A stretch of 45,446 nucleotides of DNA from Halieaceae bacterium (GCA_026710905.1 JAPOQD010000167.1:1-45446); one strand, 5' to 3'; shown: positions 25,177-33,494, numbered from the stretch's first letter. A program made the numbers and translations. Notes: generated by a model not told the origin, from the sequence alone.

Positions 25177-26667
25177 ATGACCCTCGATCTTTCAGACCCG
25201 CTGCTGCTGAAAACCCGAGCTTATATCGATGGCCAATGGGTAAATGCCGACAGCGGCGCCAGCTTGCCGGTGCGCAACCCGGCGACCGGCGAAGTGATTG
25301 CCGAGGTTGCCAAGGTGGGCGTGGCGGAAACCCGCCGTGCAATAGAGGCGGCTGGCGCGGCCATGCAACAGTGGAAATCCGAAACCGCCAAGCTGCGCGC
25401 CCAGGTGATGAGGCGCTGGTTTGACCTGATGATGCGGCACCGGGAAGATCTCGCCATCATCATGACCGCGGAACAGGGTAAAGTGCTGGCGGAGTCCCGT
25501 GGCGAAGTGGCTTACGGAGCCGCGTTCGTGGAATGGTTTGGTGAACAGGCCAAGCGGGTGGATGGCGATGTGATCCCCGCAGCTTCCGCCGGTCAACGCA
25601 TTGTCTGTATCAAACAGCCGGTAGGAGTGGTGGCGGCCATCACTCCCTGGAATTTCCCGAATGCCATGATTGCCCGCAAGGCCGCCCCCGCCCTGGCGGC
25701 CGGCTGCTCCATTGTTATCAAGCCGGCCTCCGAAACGCCGCTATCGGCTTTCGCCATGGCCGAATTGGCGGAACGCGCCGGGGTGCCGGCCGGGGTGCTC
25801 AATGTAGTGGCCGGCGACAGCCGTGAGATTGGCGGCGAACTGACCGGTAACCCGCTGGTGCGCAAGCTGACCTTTACCGGCTCCACTTCGGTGGGCAAGT
25901 TACTGGAAGCGCAATGCGCCTACAGCATGAAGAAGACTTCCATGGAGCTGGGCGGCAACGCGCCCTTCATCGTGTTTGAGGACGCCGACCTGGACGCAGC
26001 CGTGGCCGGCGCCATGATCTCCAAGTATCGCAATGCCGGCCAGACCTGCGTCTGCTCCAATCGCCTGTTTGCCCATCAATCGATTCACGATGAGTTCGTC
26101 CGCAAGCTGGTGCTGGCCACGCGGAAACTGGTGGTGGGCAACGGCATGGAAGCCGGTGTGAGCATTGGACCCCTGGTCAACACCACTGCGGTCCACGATG
26201 TGGACCAGTTGGTCAGGACCTCTTTGCAACAGGGCGCCCGGCTGGCTCTCGGCGGCGCCCCCCACGACCTGGGAGAATGTTATTACCAACCCACGGTGCT
26301 CACCGAGGTCAGCCCGGAAATGGACGTGTTTCGCAACGAGATCTTCGGTCCGGTGGCGCCCGTGGTGCGCTTCTCCAGCGAGGCGGAAGTTATCGAAATG
26401 GCCAACGATACCGAGTTCGGCCTGGCCTCCTATTTCTATACCCGCGATATCGGCCGTGTCTGGCGGGTGGCGGAAGCCCTCGACTACGGCATTGTCGGCA
26501 TCAACGAGGGCATCATCTCCAACGAGATGGCCCCGTTCGGCGGGGTCAAGGAGTCGGGCTCCGGCCGCGAGGGTTCCAAGTACGGGATGGATGACTACCT
26601 GGAGATCAAGTACATGCTGATGGGAGGACTTCAAGACTCGCCAGGGAAAGTCATTGATGGACGATAG
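25177..26667 (+). CDS. gabD: Succinate-semialdehyde dehydrogenase-type NAD(P)+ aldehyde dehydrogenase
   Basis: A 496-residue aldehyde dehydrogenase most like GabD, which oxidises succinate semialdehyde to succinate in GABA and related catabolism. The cofactor fold is marked by VVAAITPWNFPNAMIARKAAPAL and FTGSTSVGKLL. The general base is Glu 257 in MELGGNAPF and the catalytic Cys is 291 in GQTCVCSNR, where the second Cys two residues on is typical of SSADH. EIFGPVAPVVRF and GGVKESGSGREGSKYG are standard. No gabT or gabP is adjacent, so related semialdehyde substrates such as glutarate semialdehyde are possible. An ATACAGGAGTTACC ribosome site precedes ATG 25177. Confidence 0.9.
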   Translation: MTLDLSDPLLLKTRAYIDGQWVNADSGASLPVRNPATGEVIAEVAKVGVAETRRAIEAAGAAMQQWKSETAKLRAQVMRRWFDLMMRHREDLAIIMTAEQGKVLAESRGEVAYGAAFVEWFGEQAKRVDGDVIPAASAGQRIVCIKQPVGVVAAITPWNFPNAMIARKAAPALAAGCSIVIKPASETPLSAFAMAELAERAGVPAGVLNVVAGDSREIGGELTGNPLVRKLTFTGSTSVGKLLEAQCAYSMKKTSMELGGNAPFIVFEDADLDAAVAGAMISKYRNAGQTCVCSNRLFAHQSIHDEFVRKLVLATRKLVVGNGMEAGVSIGPLVNTTAVHDVDQLVRTSLQQGARLALGGAPHDLGECYYQPTVLTEVSPEMDVFRNEIFGPVAPVVRFSSEAEVIEMANDTEFGLASYFYTRDIGRVWRVAEALDYGIVGINEGIISNEMAPFGGVKESGSGREGSKYGMDDYLEIKYMLMGGLQDSPGKVIDGR

Positions 26668-26716
26668 GCCGCGTATTTTGATCCACTTTCAATAACTGCC
26701 AGGAAAAGGAACCTCA

Positions 26717-28717
26717 ATGTTTGCAACAACTCTACGGTGCTATGCCCTGGCTGCGGCCATGGTTGTGGCGGGCCCCCTGCCGGGGCTGGCGCACGGCAGT
26801 GACTTTGCCGCGGAACGCAAGCTCTACCAAGCCGCCCAGGCGGACCTCAAGCACGGGCGCAGCGCAGCGTTTGCAGCCAAACGCAGGCAGTTAAGCGGTT
26901 ATCCGTTGCGCGCCTACCTGGATTATCGCGAAATTCGGCGCCGCCTGAGCCGGACCCAGCCGGGTGAAATCCTTGACTTTCGTTCCACCTGGGCTGGTTC
27001 CGAAGTCGGCGAACGCCTCTATAGCGAGTGGCTCATGAGCCTGCGCCGCCGCGGCGACTGGAACAATCTGGCGCACTACTACGAGCCACAGCAGGACCCA
27101 CAGATGCAGTGCGCCTATGCTCGCGCCCTGTACCGTTCCGGCGACCACGAGGCGGCGTTCCGGGAAGTGCCGAAATTGTGGCTTATCGGCACATCGCAAC
27201 ACCAGGAGTGCGACCCCGTTTTCGAAGTCTGGACCGGCCAGCACCGCCATACCCAGGAGCAGGTGTGGCGGCGGATTGAACTCGCCTATGCGGCCAATCG
27301 GCGCGGTCTCGCCCACTATCTGTTTCGCTTCCTCGATGTTTCGGAGCGCGGCGCCACTCAGGAGTTTGACCGTGTGCATCTGCGCCCATCGCGTATTGGA
27401 ACCCAGGGCAGATACCAGAAAGATGATGTCGCTACCCGACGTATTGTCGGCCACGGGATCGCGCGCATGGCGCGGAGCAATCCCGAACAGGCGGCGTCTC
27501 TGTGGCGGCAGTATCAAAAAACGCTGAACTTTGGGGAAGAACTGCGCAAGCACATTGAGGGGAAGCTGCTGCTTGAGCTGGCCCGCACAGACAAAACCGG
27601 CCTGCTTGTGCAAGCTCATGAACTTCCCCTGGGTGAGGATGATCGGTTGTTCCGCGAGGTCACCCTGTCCCTGTTGCGCCAAAGGGCCTGGGCCGCCGCC
27701 TTCGAGCGGCTGGCCAGTGTAACCCCCGGGGTGATGGATGAAGCGGCAAGACGTTATTGGCTGTGGTTGGCCGCCAGCAGGCAACCCTTTCTCAGTGCCG
27801 AAGATCAGCTCATTGCCGATCAAGCCGCCAATGAGCTGGCGAAATCGCGCAGTTACTACGGTTTTCTGCTGGCGCATCAACTCGGCCTGGCGCCAAACTT
27901 CAGGCACCAGCCCATTGTGCTCGGCCAGGCCGGGATGGAGCGGCTGAGCGAACTTCCCTCGGCAATGATCGTACTGGAACTTTTCGCTCTCGGCGAGGTA
28001 TCCAGTGCTCGCCGTGAACTGGCTTACGTGGCGAAAAAACTGGAACCGGAGGATGCGCGCCTGCTGATCAAACGCGTTTCCGAACTCGGCTGGATGAGCG
28101 AGGCCATGATGGTCGCACCCCGTGGCGGCGCCGCTGACGACCTTGAACTGCGCTTTCCGCTGGCCTTTGAACATCTGTACCGCCAGGCGGCGACACGCAC
28201 CGGCCTGCCGCTGCCCTTGCTGCTCGGCCTGTCGCGACAGGAAAGCCTGTTTCGCATGGATGCCCGGTCATCAGCCGGAGCGCGCGGTCTCATGCAACTC
28301 ATGCCCGCCACGGCGCGAAGCGTAGCGCGCAGGATGGGCCGAAGCCCGGTCGCGGCCACCGACCTCTATCGGCCCACGCTCAACATCGAACTCGGCAGCT
28401 ACTATCTTGCTGAAATACTGGGGAAGATGGGGGGTAACCGTGCGCTGGCCGCGGCCTCCTACAACGCCGGCCAGGGCAATCTGAACCGCTGGCGCAAGGC
28501 CTACGGAGGTCAGCCGATTGATCTTTTCATCGAGTCGATTCGTTTCAGGGAGACGCGCGAATATGTGAAGTCGGTACTGGCATTCACCGCCGTGTACGCT
28601 TGGAAACTCGGCCTCGACCCGCCCTTCCTGAATCAGGCGGAAATGAAGTTCGGAGCCGGCCTGCACCCGGCCCGGAACATCCATCCGGCCAGGGCAGACG
28701 ACCGGACCGCCGGTTAG
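26717..28717 (+). CDS. slt: Soluble lytic murein transglycosylase (Slt70 type)
   Basis: A 666-residue periplasmic enzyme that cleaves the MurNAc-GlcNAc bond of peptidoglycan to form 1,6-anhydromuropeptides. A signal peptide ends near GPLPGLAHG. About 450 residues of helical superhelix follow (LSGYPLRAYLDYREIRRRL is the usual first block). The C-terminal domain has GLSRQESLFRMDARSSAGARGLMQLMPATA with catalytic Glu near 509, then SYNAGQGNLNRW and the FRETREYVKSVLAF block. AGGAAAAGGA precedes the ATG. Length and order match E. coli Slt70 closely. Confidence 0.94.
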   Translation: MFATTLRCYALAAAMVVAGPLPGLAHGSDFAAERKLYQAAQADLKHGRSAAFAAKRRQLSGYPLRAYLDYREIRRRLSRTQPGEILDFRSTWAGSEVGERLYSEWLMSLRRRGDWNNLAHYYEPQQDPQMQCAYARALYRSGDHEAAFREVPKLWLIGTSQHQECDPVFEVWTGQHRHTQEQVWRRIELAYAANRRGLAHYLFRFLDVSERGATQEFDRVHLRPSRIGTQGRYQKDDVATRRIVGHGIARMARSNPEQAASLWRQYQKTLNFGEELRKHIEGKLLLELARTDKTGLLVQAHELPLGEDDRLFREVTLSLLRQRAWAAAFERLASVTPGVMDEAARRYWLWLAASRQPFLSAEDQLIADQAANELAKSRSYYGFLLAHQLGLAPNFRHQPIVLGQAGMERLSELPSAMIVLELFALGEVSSARRELAYVAKKLEPEDARLLIKRVSELGWMSEAMMVAPRGGAADDLELRFPLAFEHLYRQAATRTGLPLPLLLGLSRQESLFRMDARSSAGARGLMQLMPATARSVARRMGRSPVAATDLYRPTLNIELGSYYLAEILGKMGGNRALAAASYNAGQGNLNRWRKAYGGQPIDLFIESIRFRETREYVKSVLAFTAVYAWKLGLDPPFLNQAEMKFGAGLHPARNIHPARADDRTAG

Positions 28718-29063
28718 CCCGCATTTTGCATTAGTGTTGCATTAGTGGATGCGATGATCGCTGATCTTTTATGTCGGGAGCCGGATTTCCGCAGGTGGCG
28801 TTCAGCCACTGCCGCGATGTGGCCGCCGTGGTAAGCAAGGGGCGGGGCCTCTGGTGTGTTCGGTTGCTCCAGCGGCAGCATGACGCCGCTACAATGGATC
28901 AATCCCGGCCGACCACGCCTCACCATGCTGTGACAACACTCCGGCCCGATCTTATACTTTGCTCACCGGTCCCTGCACAGTGGGGTCGCGCATGCGCGGC
29001 ATCGCGGCCGAGCGCGCTGCAGGTCACGGGAGAGCGACACTACAAACTGGAGTCTTCGACACA
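28718..29063. other. Intergenic region after slt
   Basis: These 346 bases contain an 11-bp tandem duplication (TTGCATTAGTG at 28726-28736 and 28737-28747) and a degenerate copy of the 20-bp palindromic repeat at 28983-29002. Short frames on both strands show no signal peptide, family motif or plausible ribosome site, so I call no gene. Confidence 0.4.
28983..29002. repeat. Palindromic intergenic repeat, degenerate copy 4
   Basis: GGGTCGCGCATGCGCGGCAT matches the left arm and core of the family at 16-35, 85-104 and 11324-11343, with the right arm decayed. CCCTG at 28971-28975 precedes it as in copies 2 and 3. Confidence 0.55.
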
Positions 29064-29209
29064 ATGAAACGAATCCTCGCGACAAGCGCCCTGCTGGCGG
29101 CTTCCCTCGCGAGCGCTCAAAAACCAGTCGCCATGCTCGAGTGGCCGTACGTCGGTTCTGACCAGGCGCACACCAGGTTCTCCGCTGCGGACGAAATAAC
29201 GTCCGCCAA
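29064..29209 (+). pseudogene. 5' stump of a PQQ-dependent (quinoprotein) dehydrogenase
   Basis: The frame opens with a signal peptide (MKRILATSALLAASLASA) and then EWPYVGSDQAHTRFSAADEI followed by TSANV. This closely resembles the mature N-terminus of PQQ-dependent dehydrogenases (W-x-Y-GGDQxNTRYSPLDQI-xxxNV). Similarity stops after about 48 residues; the frame runs on to 29297 without family character, over the SulP start. A full enzyme is 550-700 residues, so this is a truncated relic. In the next frame, from about 29224, a hydrophobic stretch GLYFLISGIGSKG may be debris of yet another gene. The family call is from pattern memory. Confidence 0.6.
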
Positions 29210-29293
29210 CGTGTGGGGGTGTATTGTTCGGCCTGTACTTCTTAATCTCAGGTATCGGATCGAAGGGCGTTTCCTTGAGCGGCGGCCTGCGAA

Positions 29294-31543
29294 ATGAGTT
29301 CGCAGCTTGCGAGAGTCGTGCAGGAACTCCGCGGGGACGTCCTGGCTGGGAAGACCATTGAGAGCCTGACGGCTGGAGTCACCTCTGGGCTTGGGCTGCT
29401 CGTCGCCCAGATTGCCTTCGCGACGTTCATTTTCTCGGGCCCTCTGGCTGCATACTCGTCCCAAGGCGTCGGCCTGGTTCTGTTCGGGAACTTCGCGGCC
29501 TGCCTGATCATGGCTCTCGCGGGGGGGTATCGGGGCGTAGTCGCCGGGCTGTCTCCCGCGATGGTCATTGGCATGGCCGTGATCGGGTCTTCCATGGATG
29601 CCGAAGGCGAAGCCTTGTTCGTCACTGTAGCGGGAGCACTTATTCTGAGTGCCGTCATCACCGGCCTCTCTTGCCTGATGCTCGGGCGATTCCGGCTCGC
29701 CAATCTGCTTCGGTTCATTCCCTATCCGGTTTCGGCTGGATTCGTCGCCGGAATCGGCGGAGTAGTGTGTCTGGCCGCCATGTCCATGATGGGCGCGGAA
29801 CTTCATTGGAGTGCAATTCCGGAACTGCTGGAGCCTTCCAGGCTTTGGCGGTGGGGTCCGGGCGTTGTGTTTGGCGCTGCACTGTACATCGCCATGAAAC
29901 GTTGGGGCAACGCCTTGATTCTACCGATCAGTGTCGCGCTAGCTGTGGTTGGATACCACATCGCGCTGACGGCCCTCGGTGTTTCTGGAGATGAGGCGCG
30001 AGCGACGGGGCTGTTGCTGACAAGTACTACCGACGGCAATTTGTGGCCGGCCTTGGGCCCAGCCGATATCAAGCGGGTGGAATGGGCCGCGATGGCGACA
30101 CAAATTCCCAACATGATGGTCCTGATTCTGGTCGGATTCATCTGCGTGGTCATGAACCTCGCGGGCCTCGAGGTGGCCGCCAATCAGGAACTGGACTGGG
30201 ACCGGGAGTTCCAGGTAGGGGGGGTTGCATCTGTGGTCGCAGGTCTGGGCGGAGGCACCATAGCGACCGTGGTTGTTCCGGCATCGCTACGCAGCAAGCT
30301 GCTTGGGGCCGAGACCAGCCTGACTGGCATCTCCGCCGCGCTCGTTGTCGGTAGCGCTCTGTTCTTCGGCGATGGCATGCTGGAGTTGGTGCCGTCACCG
30401 CTGGTGGGAGGAATACTGGTCTTCGCTGGGCTCGGCATGCTCGACGAAGGGCTGGTGAGAAGCCACAGGCGTCTGCCCAAGACTGAGTTCAGTATCATCG
30501 CCCTGATCTTCGTGATCATCATCGCATTCGGGCTGCTCGAGGGCGTGGGCGCCGGCATGGTGGCCACCCTCGTGTTCTTTACCGTCCGTCTCAGCAGCGT
30601 AGACCCCATCGAGTCGTGTTTCACTGCGTGCGGGCGCCAGAGCAACAAGGCGCGCCCCGTTCCAGAACGGGCCATACTGCGCAACGAAGGCGAGCGCGTG
30701 CTGGCCTACCTACTGCGTGGCTACATCTTCTTCGGCAGTGCCTCCCCGCTCGCCGATCGCCTGGGAAAATCTCTTGGCGGCCCTTCGCGTCCCCACTGCC
30801 TGCTGCTGGACTTCGCCGCGGTCTCCGGCTTCGACTTCTCGGCGGTCAATGTTCTCAGCCGCCTGCTACAGGCGGCGCATGCGGCCGACGTGCAGGTCGT
30901 TCTTAGTGCATTGCCGGAGCAGTTGCGGGCCGGGTTGGAACGCAACTTGCCACCAGCGGTGTTCGCGCAACTGCTCGTCGAGCCGGATGCGGACCTTGCG
31001 CTGGAACGCTGTGAGGAGACCATCATTGAGAAATGGAAGGCAAACGCAGGCCTGGCTGACCGGCAGCGCGCCTCGCTGCTGGAGCAGACCGGGGACGACC
31101 TCGAGCGCTACCTGGAGCGCCAGATCGATTTCGAGGATCTGGAGGGAGAGTTGCGTGACTGGCTGGAGGTGCGCGAATACGCCGGCGGCGACGCAATGGT
31201 CAGGCCGGGTTCCACCCGCCAGGATCTCCAACTGCTACAAGCTGGCAGGGCTTCCGCATACGATGCCTCCGGCGCACGCCTCTATCAGTGCGGACCGGGC
31301 GATGCGGTCTTGCCGATGGGCGTGCTGGAGGGAAGAGTCACCACTGTGGTCGCCGAGGAAACATGCCGGACAATGGTGTTGACACCTGCGACCCGTCACC
31401 GGCTGGAGACGGATCGGAAGGACCTCGCCTTCAAACTATATCAATATCTCCTCTCGGCGAATTTTCAGGCCGAGTCCAGCGTTGGCCAACAACAAGCTTC
31501 GGCACAAGCGGGCGACGAGGATGGAGTCGAACTCCAACCTTAG
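29294..31543 (+). CDS. SulP family anion transporter with STAS and cNMP-binding-like domains
   Basis: A 749-residue SLC26/SulP inner-membrane transporter for sulfate, bicarbonate or related anions. Residues about 20-430 are hydrophobic with the family blocks GGYRGVVAGLSPAMVIG, RFIPYPVSAGFVAGIG and NQELDWDREFQVGG. Residues about 455-570 form a STAS domain (CLLLDFAAVSGFDFSAVNVLSRLL). Residues about 620-735 look like a degenerate cyclic-nucleotide-binding fold (REYAGGDAMVRPGS ... LEGRVTTVVAEETCRTMVL). Three-part fusions of this kind are known but less common than SulP-STAS. ATG 29294 has only a weak ribosome site. The gene lies just after a truncated dehydrogenase, suggesting it arrived or was stranded by rearrangement. 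Substrate unknown. Confidence 0.85.
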   Translation: MSSQLARVVQELRGDVLAGKTIESLTAGVTSGLGLLVAQIAFATFIFSGPLAAYSSQGVGLVLFGNFAACLIMALAGGYRGVVAGLSPAMVIGMAVIGSSMDAEGEALFVTVAGALILSAVITGLSCLMLGRFRLANLLRFIPYPVSAGFVAGIGGVVCLAAMSMMGAELHWSAIPELLEPSRLWRWGPGVVFGAALYIAMKRWGNALILPISVALAVVGYHIALTALGVSGDEARATGLLLTSTTDGNLWPALGPADIKRVEWAAMATQIPNMMVLILVGFICVVMNLAGLEVAANQELDWDREFQVGGVASVVAGLGGGTIATVVVPASLRSKLLGAETSLTGISAALVVGSALFFGDGMLELVPSPLVGGILVFAGLGMLDEGLVRSHRRLPKTEFSIIALIFVIIIAFGLLEGVGAGMVATLVFFTVRLSSVDPIESCFTACGRQSNKARPVPERAILRNEGERVLAYLLRGYIFFGSASPLADRLGKSLGGPSRPHCLLLDFAAVSGFDFSAVNVLSRLLQAAHAADVQVVLSALPEQLRAGLERNLPPAVFAQLLVEPDADLALERCEETIIEKWKANAGLADRQRASLLEQTGDDLERYLERQIDFEDLEGELRDWLEVREYAGGDAMVRPGSTRQDLQLLQAGRASAYDASGARLYQCGPGDAVLPMGVLEGRVTTVVAEETCRTMVLTPATRHRLETDRKDLAFKLYQYLLSANFQAESSVGQQQASAQAGDEDGVELQP

Positions 31544-31568
31544 CCCGCAAATGGTTTGCTACTTCCAG

Positions 31569-31660
31569 ATCACCGCGCAGGTGTCATCAGCCGCCGGGCA
31601 ACGATCAATGTTCTTGTGTCGCCGGTCCACGAAGTGCGATGGGGCCCGAACTGGCGTCCA
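31569..31660. repeat. Segment downstream of vapC shared with 34.69-34.78 kb
   Basis: 31588-31616 and 34710-34738 agree at 24 of 29 positions by direct count, including AACGATCAATG, and the following 44 bases agree without gaps at 28 of 44. On the minus strand both can encode a PSH(F/L)V...IDR..AAD peptide. This is a diverged duplicate flanking the vapBC locus. Confidence 0.55.
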
Positions 31661-31680
31661 GCGCTTCACTGTCAGACTCG

Positions 31681-32124
31681 CTAATTGTCCCCGGAGAGTA
31701 GCGGATTACGGGTCGAGAGCCCTGGAAAGCGGCTAAAATCCCGGTCGGCCGTCCAGAAATCCGTAACACCGTGAGCAATGCACAGGGCCGCAACCCTGGC
31801 GTCGTGAACCATTGGGCCCTTGATCTGCCCGGCGAAAAGTTGTTGCTTCAAAATCGGCCAGTGCGAATCAGCCTCGGCAAGCAATTCGGCCACCGGAGAT
31901 TCAAGCCAGGCGTCCACTTGAGCGGCCGCCTGGGCGATGGTCGATGGCGGATCGTAGATTCTCGGGTGGCTGACAATGGCGAGGAACTCGTGGAGGCACG
32001 GCCAGGGGATACCCCAGGACACACGTCCCTCCGCCAGAGTCTGCAGGCAGGATCGGGCCTGCGGGTGCCATTCAGAGTCGGCCCTGTGAGCATAGACAAG
32101 AATGTTGGTGTCCGCCGCAATCAA
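31681..32124 (-). CDS. vapC: VapC-type PIN domain toxin
   Basis: A 147-residue PIN-domain ribonuclease, the toxin of a type II toxin-antitoxin pair. The start is DTNILVYAHR, with the first catalytic Asp. The second acidic residue is in the CLHEFLAIV segment (Glu), VHDARVAALCIAHGV carries the third Asp and FWTADRDFSRFPGL the fourth, so the metal site looks complete. I set the start at TTG 32124, inside the vapB stop (TTGA, four-base overlap); starting at 32166 would add 14 residues inside vapB. PIN toxins cut tRNA or rRNA; the target is unknown. Its C-terminal FPGL...NPL is typical of the subfamily. Confidence 0.88.
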   Translation of the reverse strand: MIAADTNILVYAHRADSEWHPQARSCLQTLAEGRVSWGIPWPCLHEFLAIVSHPRIYDPPSTIAQAAAQVDAWLESPVAELLAEADSHWPILKQQLFAGQIKGPMVHDARVAALCIAHGVTDFWTADRDFSRFPGLSTRNPLLSGDN

Positions 32125-32366
32125 GCTCCTCGACCTTCGTAAGCGGCTTGCCTCAGGCGTTGCCAATCGGCATCGCGGTACTCACTCTGCAGGCCCCGGC
32201 CATCAACGCTGGCATCCCTCAGGGTGAACGCAGGCCGCTGCTGCTCGGCGCGTAGCAGCTCGCGCAGCGCCCGTTCAACCAGCGCCCGCAGGGTGGTGCG
32301 TTTGCTCGCGGCGTAGGCCCTTGTCCTCCTGGTCAGGTCGTCGGAGATTTCAATGGTGGTTTTCAT
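32121..32366 (-). CDS. vapB: VapB-type antitoxin
   Basis: An 81-residue antitoxin. The N-terminus MKTTIEISDDLTRRTRAYAA fits a ribbon-helix-helix DNA-binding domain, followed by KRTTLRALVERALRELLR. The C-terminal half (LQSEYRDADWQRLRQAAYEGRGA) would wrap the VapC active site. Its stop overlaps the vapC TTG start, so translation is coupled and antitoxin is made first. An operator-like palindrome lies directly before the ATG. A second, broken copy of the codons for LTRRTRAYA occurs at 34809-34836. Confidence 0.9.
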   Translation of the reverse strand: MKTTIEISDDLTRRTRAYAASKRTTLRALVERALRELLRAEQQRPAFTLRDASVDGRGLQSEYRDADWQRLRQAAYEGRGA

Positions 32367-32382
32367 ATATGGGTTCCCATAT
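32367..32382. promoter_or_regulatory. Probable vapBC operator palindrome
   Basis: ATATGGGTTCCCATAT is symmetrical apart from its central TT and abuts the vapB start codon. A related ATATGGATAGCCAT follows at 32389-32402. Two such half-palindromes are what a ribbon-helix-helix antitoxin usually binds for autorepression. No binding is shown by sequence alone. Confidence 0.6.
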
Positions 32383-32400
32383 TAGATAATATGGATAGCC

Positions 32401-32430
32401 ATCCTATTAGGCAGGGACACGTATTGTCAA
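32401..32430 (-). promoter_or_regulatory. Probable vapBC promoter
   Basis: On the minus strand TTGACA (32430-32425) and TAGGAT (32406-32401) are separated by 18 bases, a good sigma-70 match. Transcription would start within the palindromes at 32367-32402, so VapB binding would block it. Confidence 0.6.
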
Positions 32431-32695
32431 GTAAGCAATGTCACTCTTCTTTCGCTGGCGCCATGTGCCCGGAGGGTAAATTGCCCGGAGGGTGAAATAC
32501 CCCGGTTAAGGCGGTAACTGCGTAAGCGCAAAATCAGCGCTAAGAGAACCGTAGCGACAAGGCCGTGAACAATCTCGATCAGGTGTCGGATCAACCAACT
32601 CAGCATACCTCTCGACAGCTCTTTGCGTGTGGGTCTGGGCTAGGTAGTATACCTTGGCGATGAAACCACTGCCGGAGCGTAAGCTCAGGTAAACG
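32431..32695. other. Intergenic region between vapB and msrA
   Basis: A short tandem repeat, TGCCCGGAGGGT(A/G)AAAT-like, occurs twice near 32465-32497. Otherwise I see no gene, RNA or strong promoter, although the msrA promoter must lie here. Confidence 0.35.
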
Positions 32696-33304
32696 ATGAA
32701 AAGACATAGGGCGAAATTCATGACAAATGGTTGCAAGCTTCTCTGCGGCCTGTTGATTGCACTGACGGCTGGCATTTCCCCAAGAATCAGTTACGCAGCT
32801 ACTGCCGTGTTTGCGGGGGGGTGCTTCTGGTGCATGGAACAGGCATTCGAGGAACTGGAAGGAGTATCCGAGGCAATTTCGGGGTTTACCGGGGGAACTC
32901 TCAAAAACCCGACCTACAATGGCGACCACCGTGGCCATTATGAAGCCATCAGAATCGATTACGATCCAAACAGGGTCAGCTACGACGATCTTTTGAAACA
33001 TTACTGGCGCAATATTGATCCCTTCGATGATCGCGGCCAGTTCTGTGACAAGGGTTTCAGTTACCGCGCCGCTATTTTTACCGCCAGCCCCGATGAACAG
33101 GCAAAGGCGTCAGCCTCGCTGGCCGGGGTCCAGGAGAGCTTTCCCGATAAAAAGGTAGTAACACAGATTTTGCCCGCCAATACTTTCTGGCCGGTGGAGG
33201 AATATCACCAGGACTACTACCTGAAAAACCCGCTGCGCTACCGCTATTACAAGAGCCGCTGCGGGCGCTACAAGCGCTTGCAGGAACTCTGGGGAAACAA
33301 GTAA
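32696..33304 (+). CDS. msrA: Peptide-methionine (S)-S-oxide reductase MsrA, exported
   Basis: A 202-residue MsrA, which reduces methionine-S-sulfoxide in proteins. The catalytic motif GGCFWCMEQAFEEL is intact, and the substrate-site blocks SGFTGG, HYEAIRIDYDP, RNIDPFDDRGQFCDKG and EEYHQDYY are in the usual order. Unlike cytoplasmic MsrA it has a signal-type N-terminus (CKLLCGLLIALTAGISPRISYA), so it should repair periplasmic proteins. ATG 32696 has AGG six bases upstream; ATG 32720 is a second option. A run of seven G falls exactly on the codons of the catalytic GG. Downstream hairpins at 33308-33330 may end the transcript. Confidence 0.93.
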   Translation: MKRHRAKFMTNGCKLLCGLLIALTAGISPRISYAATAVFAGGCFWCMEQAFEELEGVSEAISGFTGGTLKNPTYNGDHRGHYEAIRIDYDPNRVSYDDLLKHYWRNIDPFDDRGQFCDKGFSYRAAIFTASPDEQAKASASLAGVQESFPDKKVVTQILPANTFWPVEEYHQDYYLKNPLRYRYYKSRCGRYKRLQELWGNK

Positions 33305-33307
33305 TTA

Positions 33308-33330
33308 GCCAGGGCCTGACCAGCCCTGGC
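33308..33330 (+). terminator. Possible hairpin terminator after msrA
   Basis: GCCAGGG and CCCTGGC form a 7-bp stem with a 9-base loop, four bases after the msrA stop, followed by a second GGAGC/GCTCC hairpin. There is no T-run, so it would be a factor-dependent or weak terminator at best. Confidence 0.4.
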
Positions 33331-33494
33331 GGAGCAGCCCTCCGCTCCTCTATCCACGACTTGATTGGGGTGCGATGCGCCAACGTTTAACCTGCCTTGG
33401 CCCGGCACATAAGCTACGGTTGCGAAGGATGAATATGGGGGGCTATTTTCAGGTAAAATAACAGGACGACAAGATCAAAGCCGGTGCCGCAAAG

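Noticed and set aside
28714..28926. 70-codon minus-strand frame after slt
   Set aside because: It has no hydrophobic segment, family motif or ribosome site and crosses an 11-bp tandem repeat; treated as noncoding.
32815..32821. Seven-G run at the MsrA catalytic motif as a phase switch
   Set aside because: Seven bases encode the required Gly-Gly before Cys; this is adequately explained by codon choice and is short for a contingency tract.
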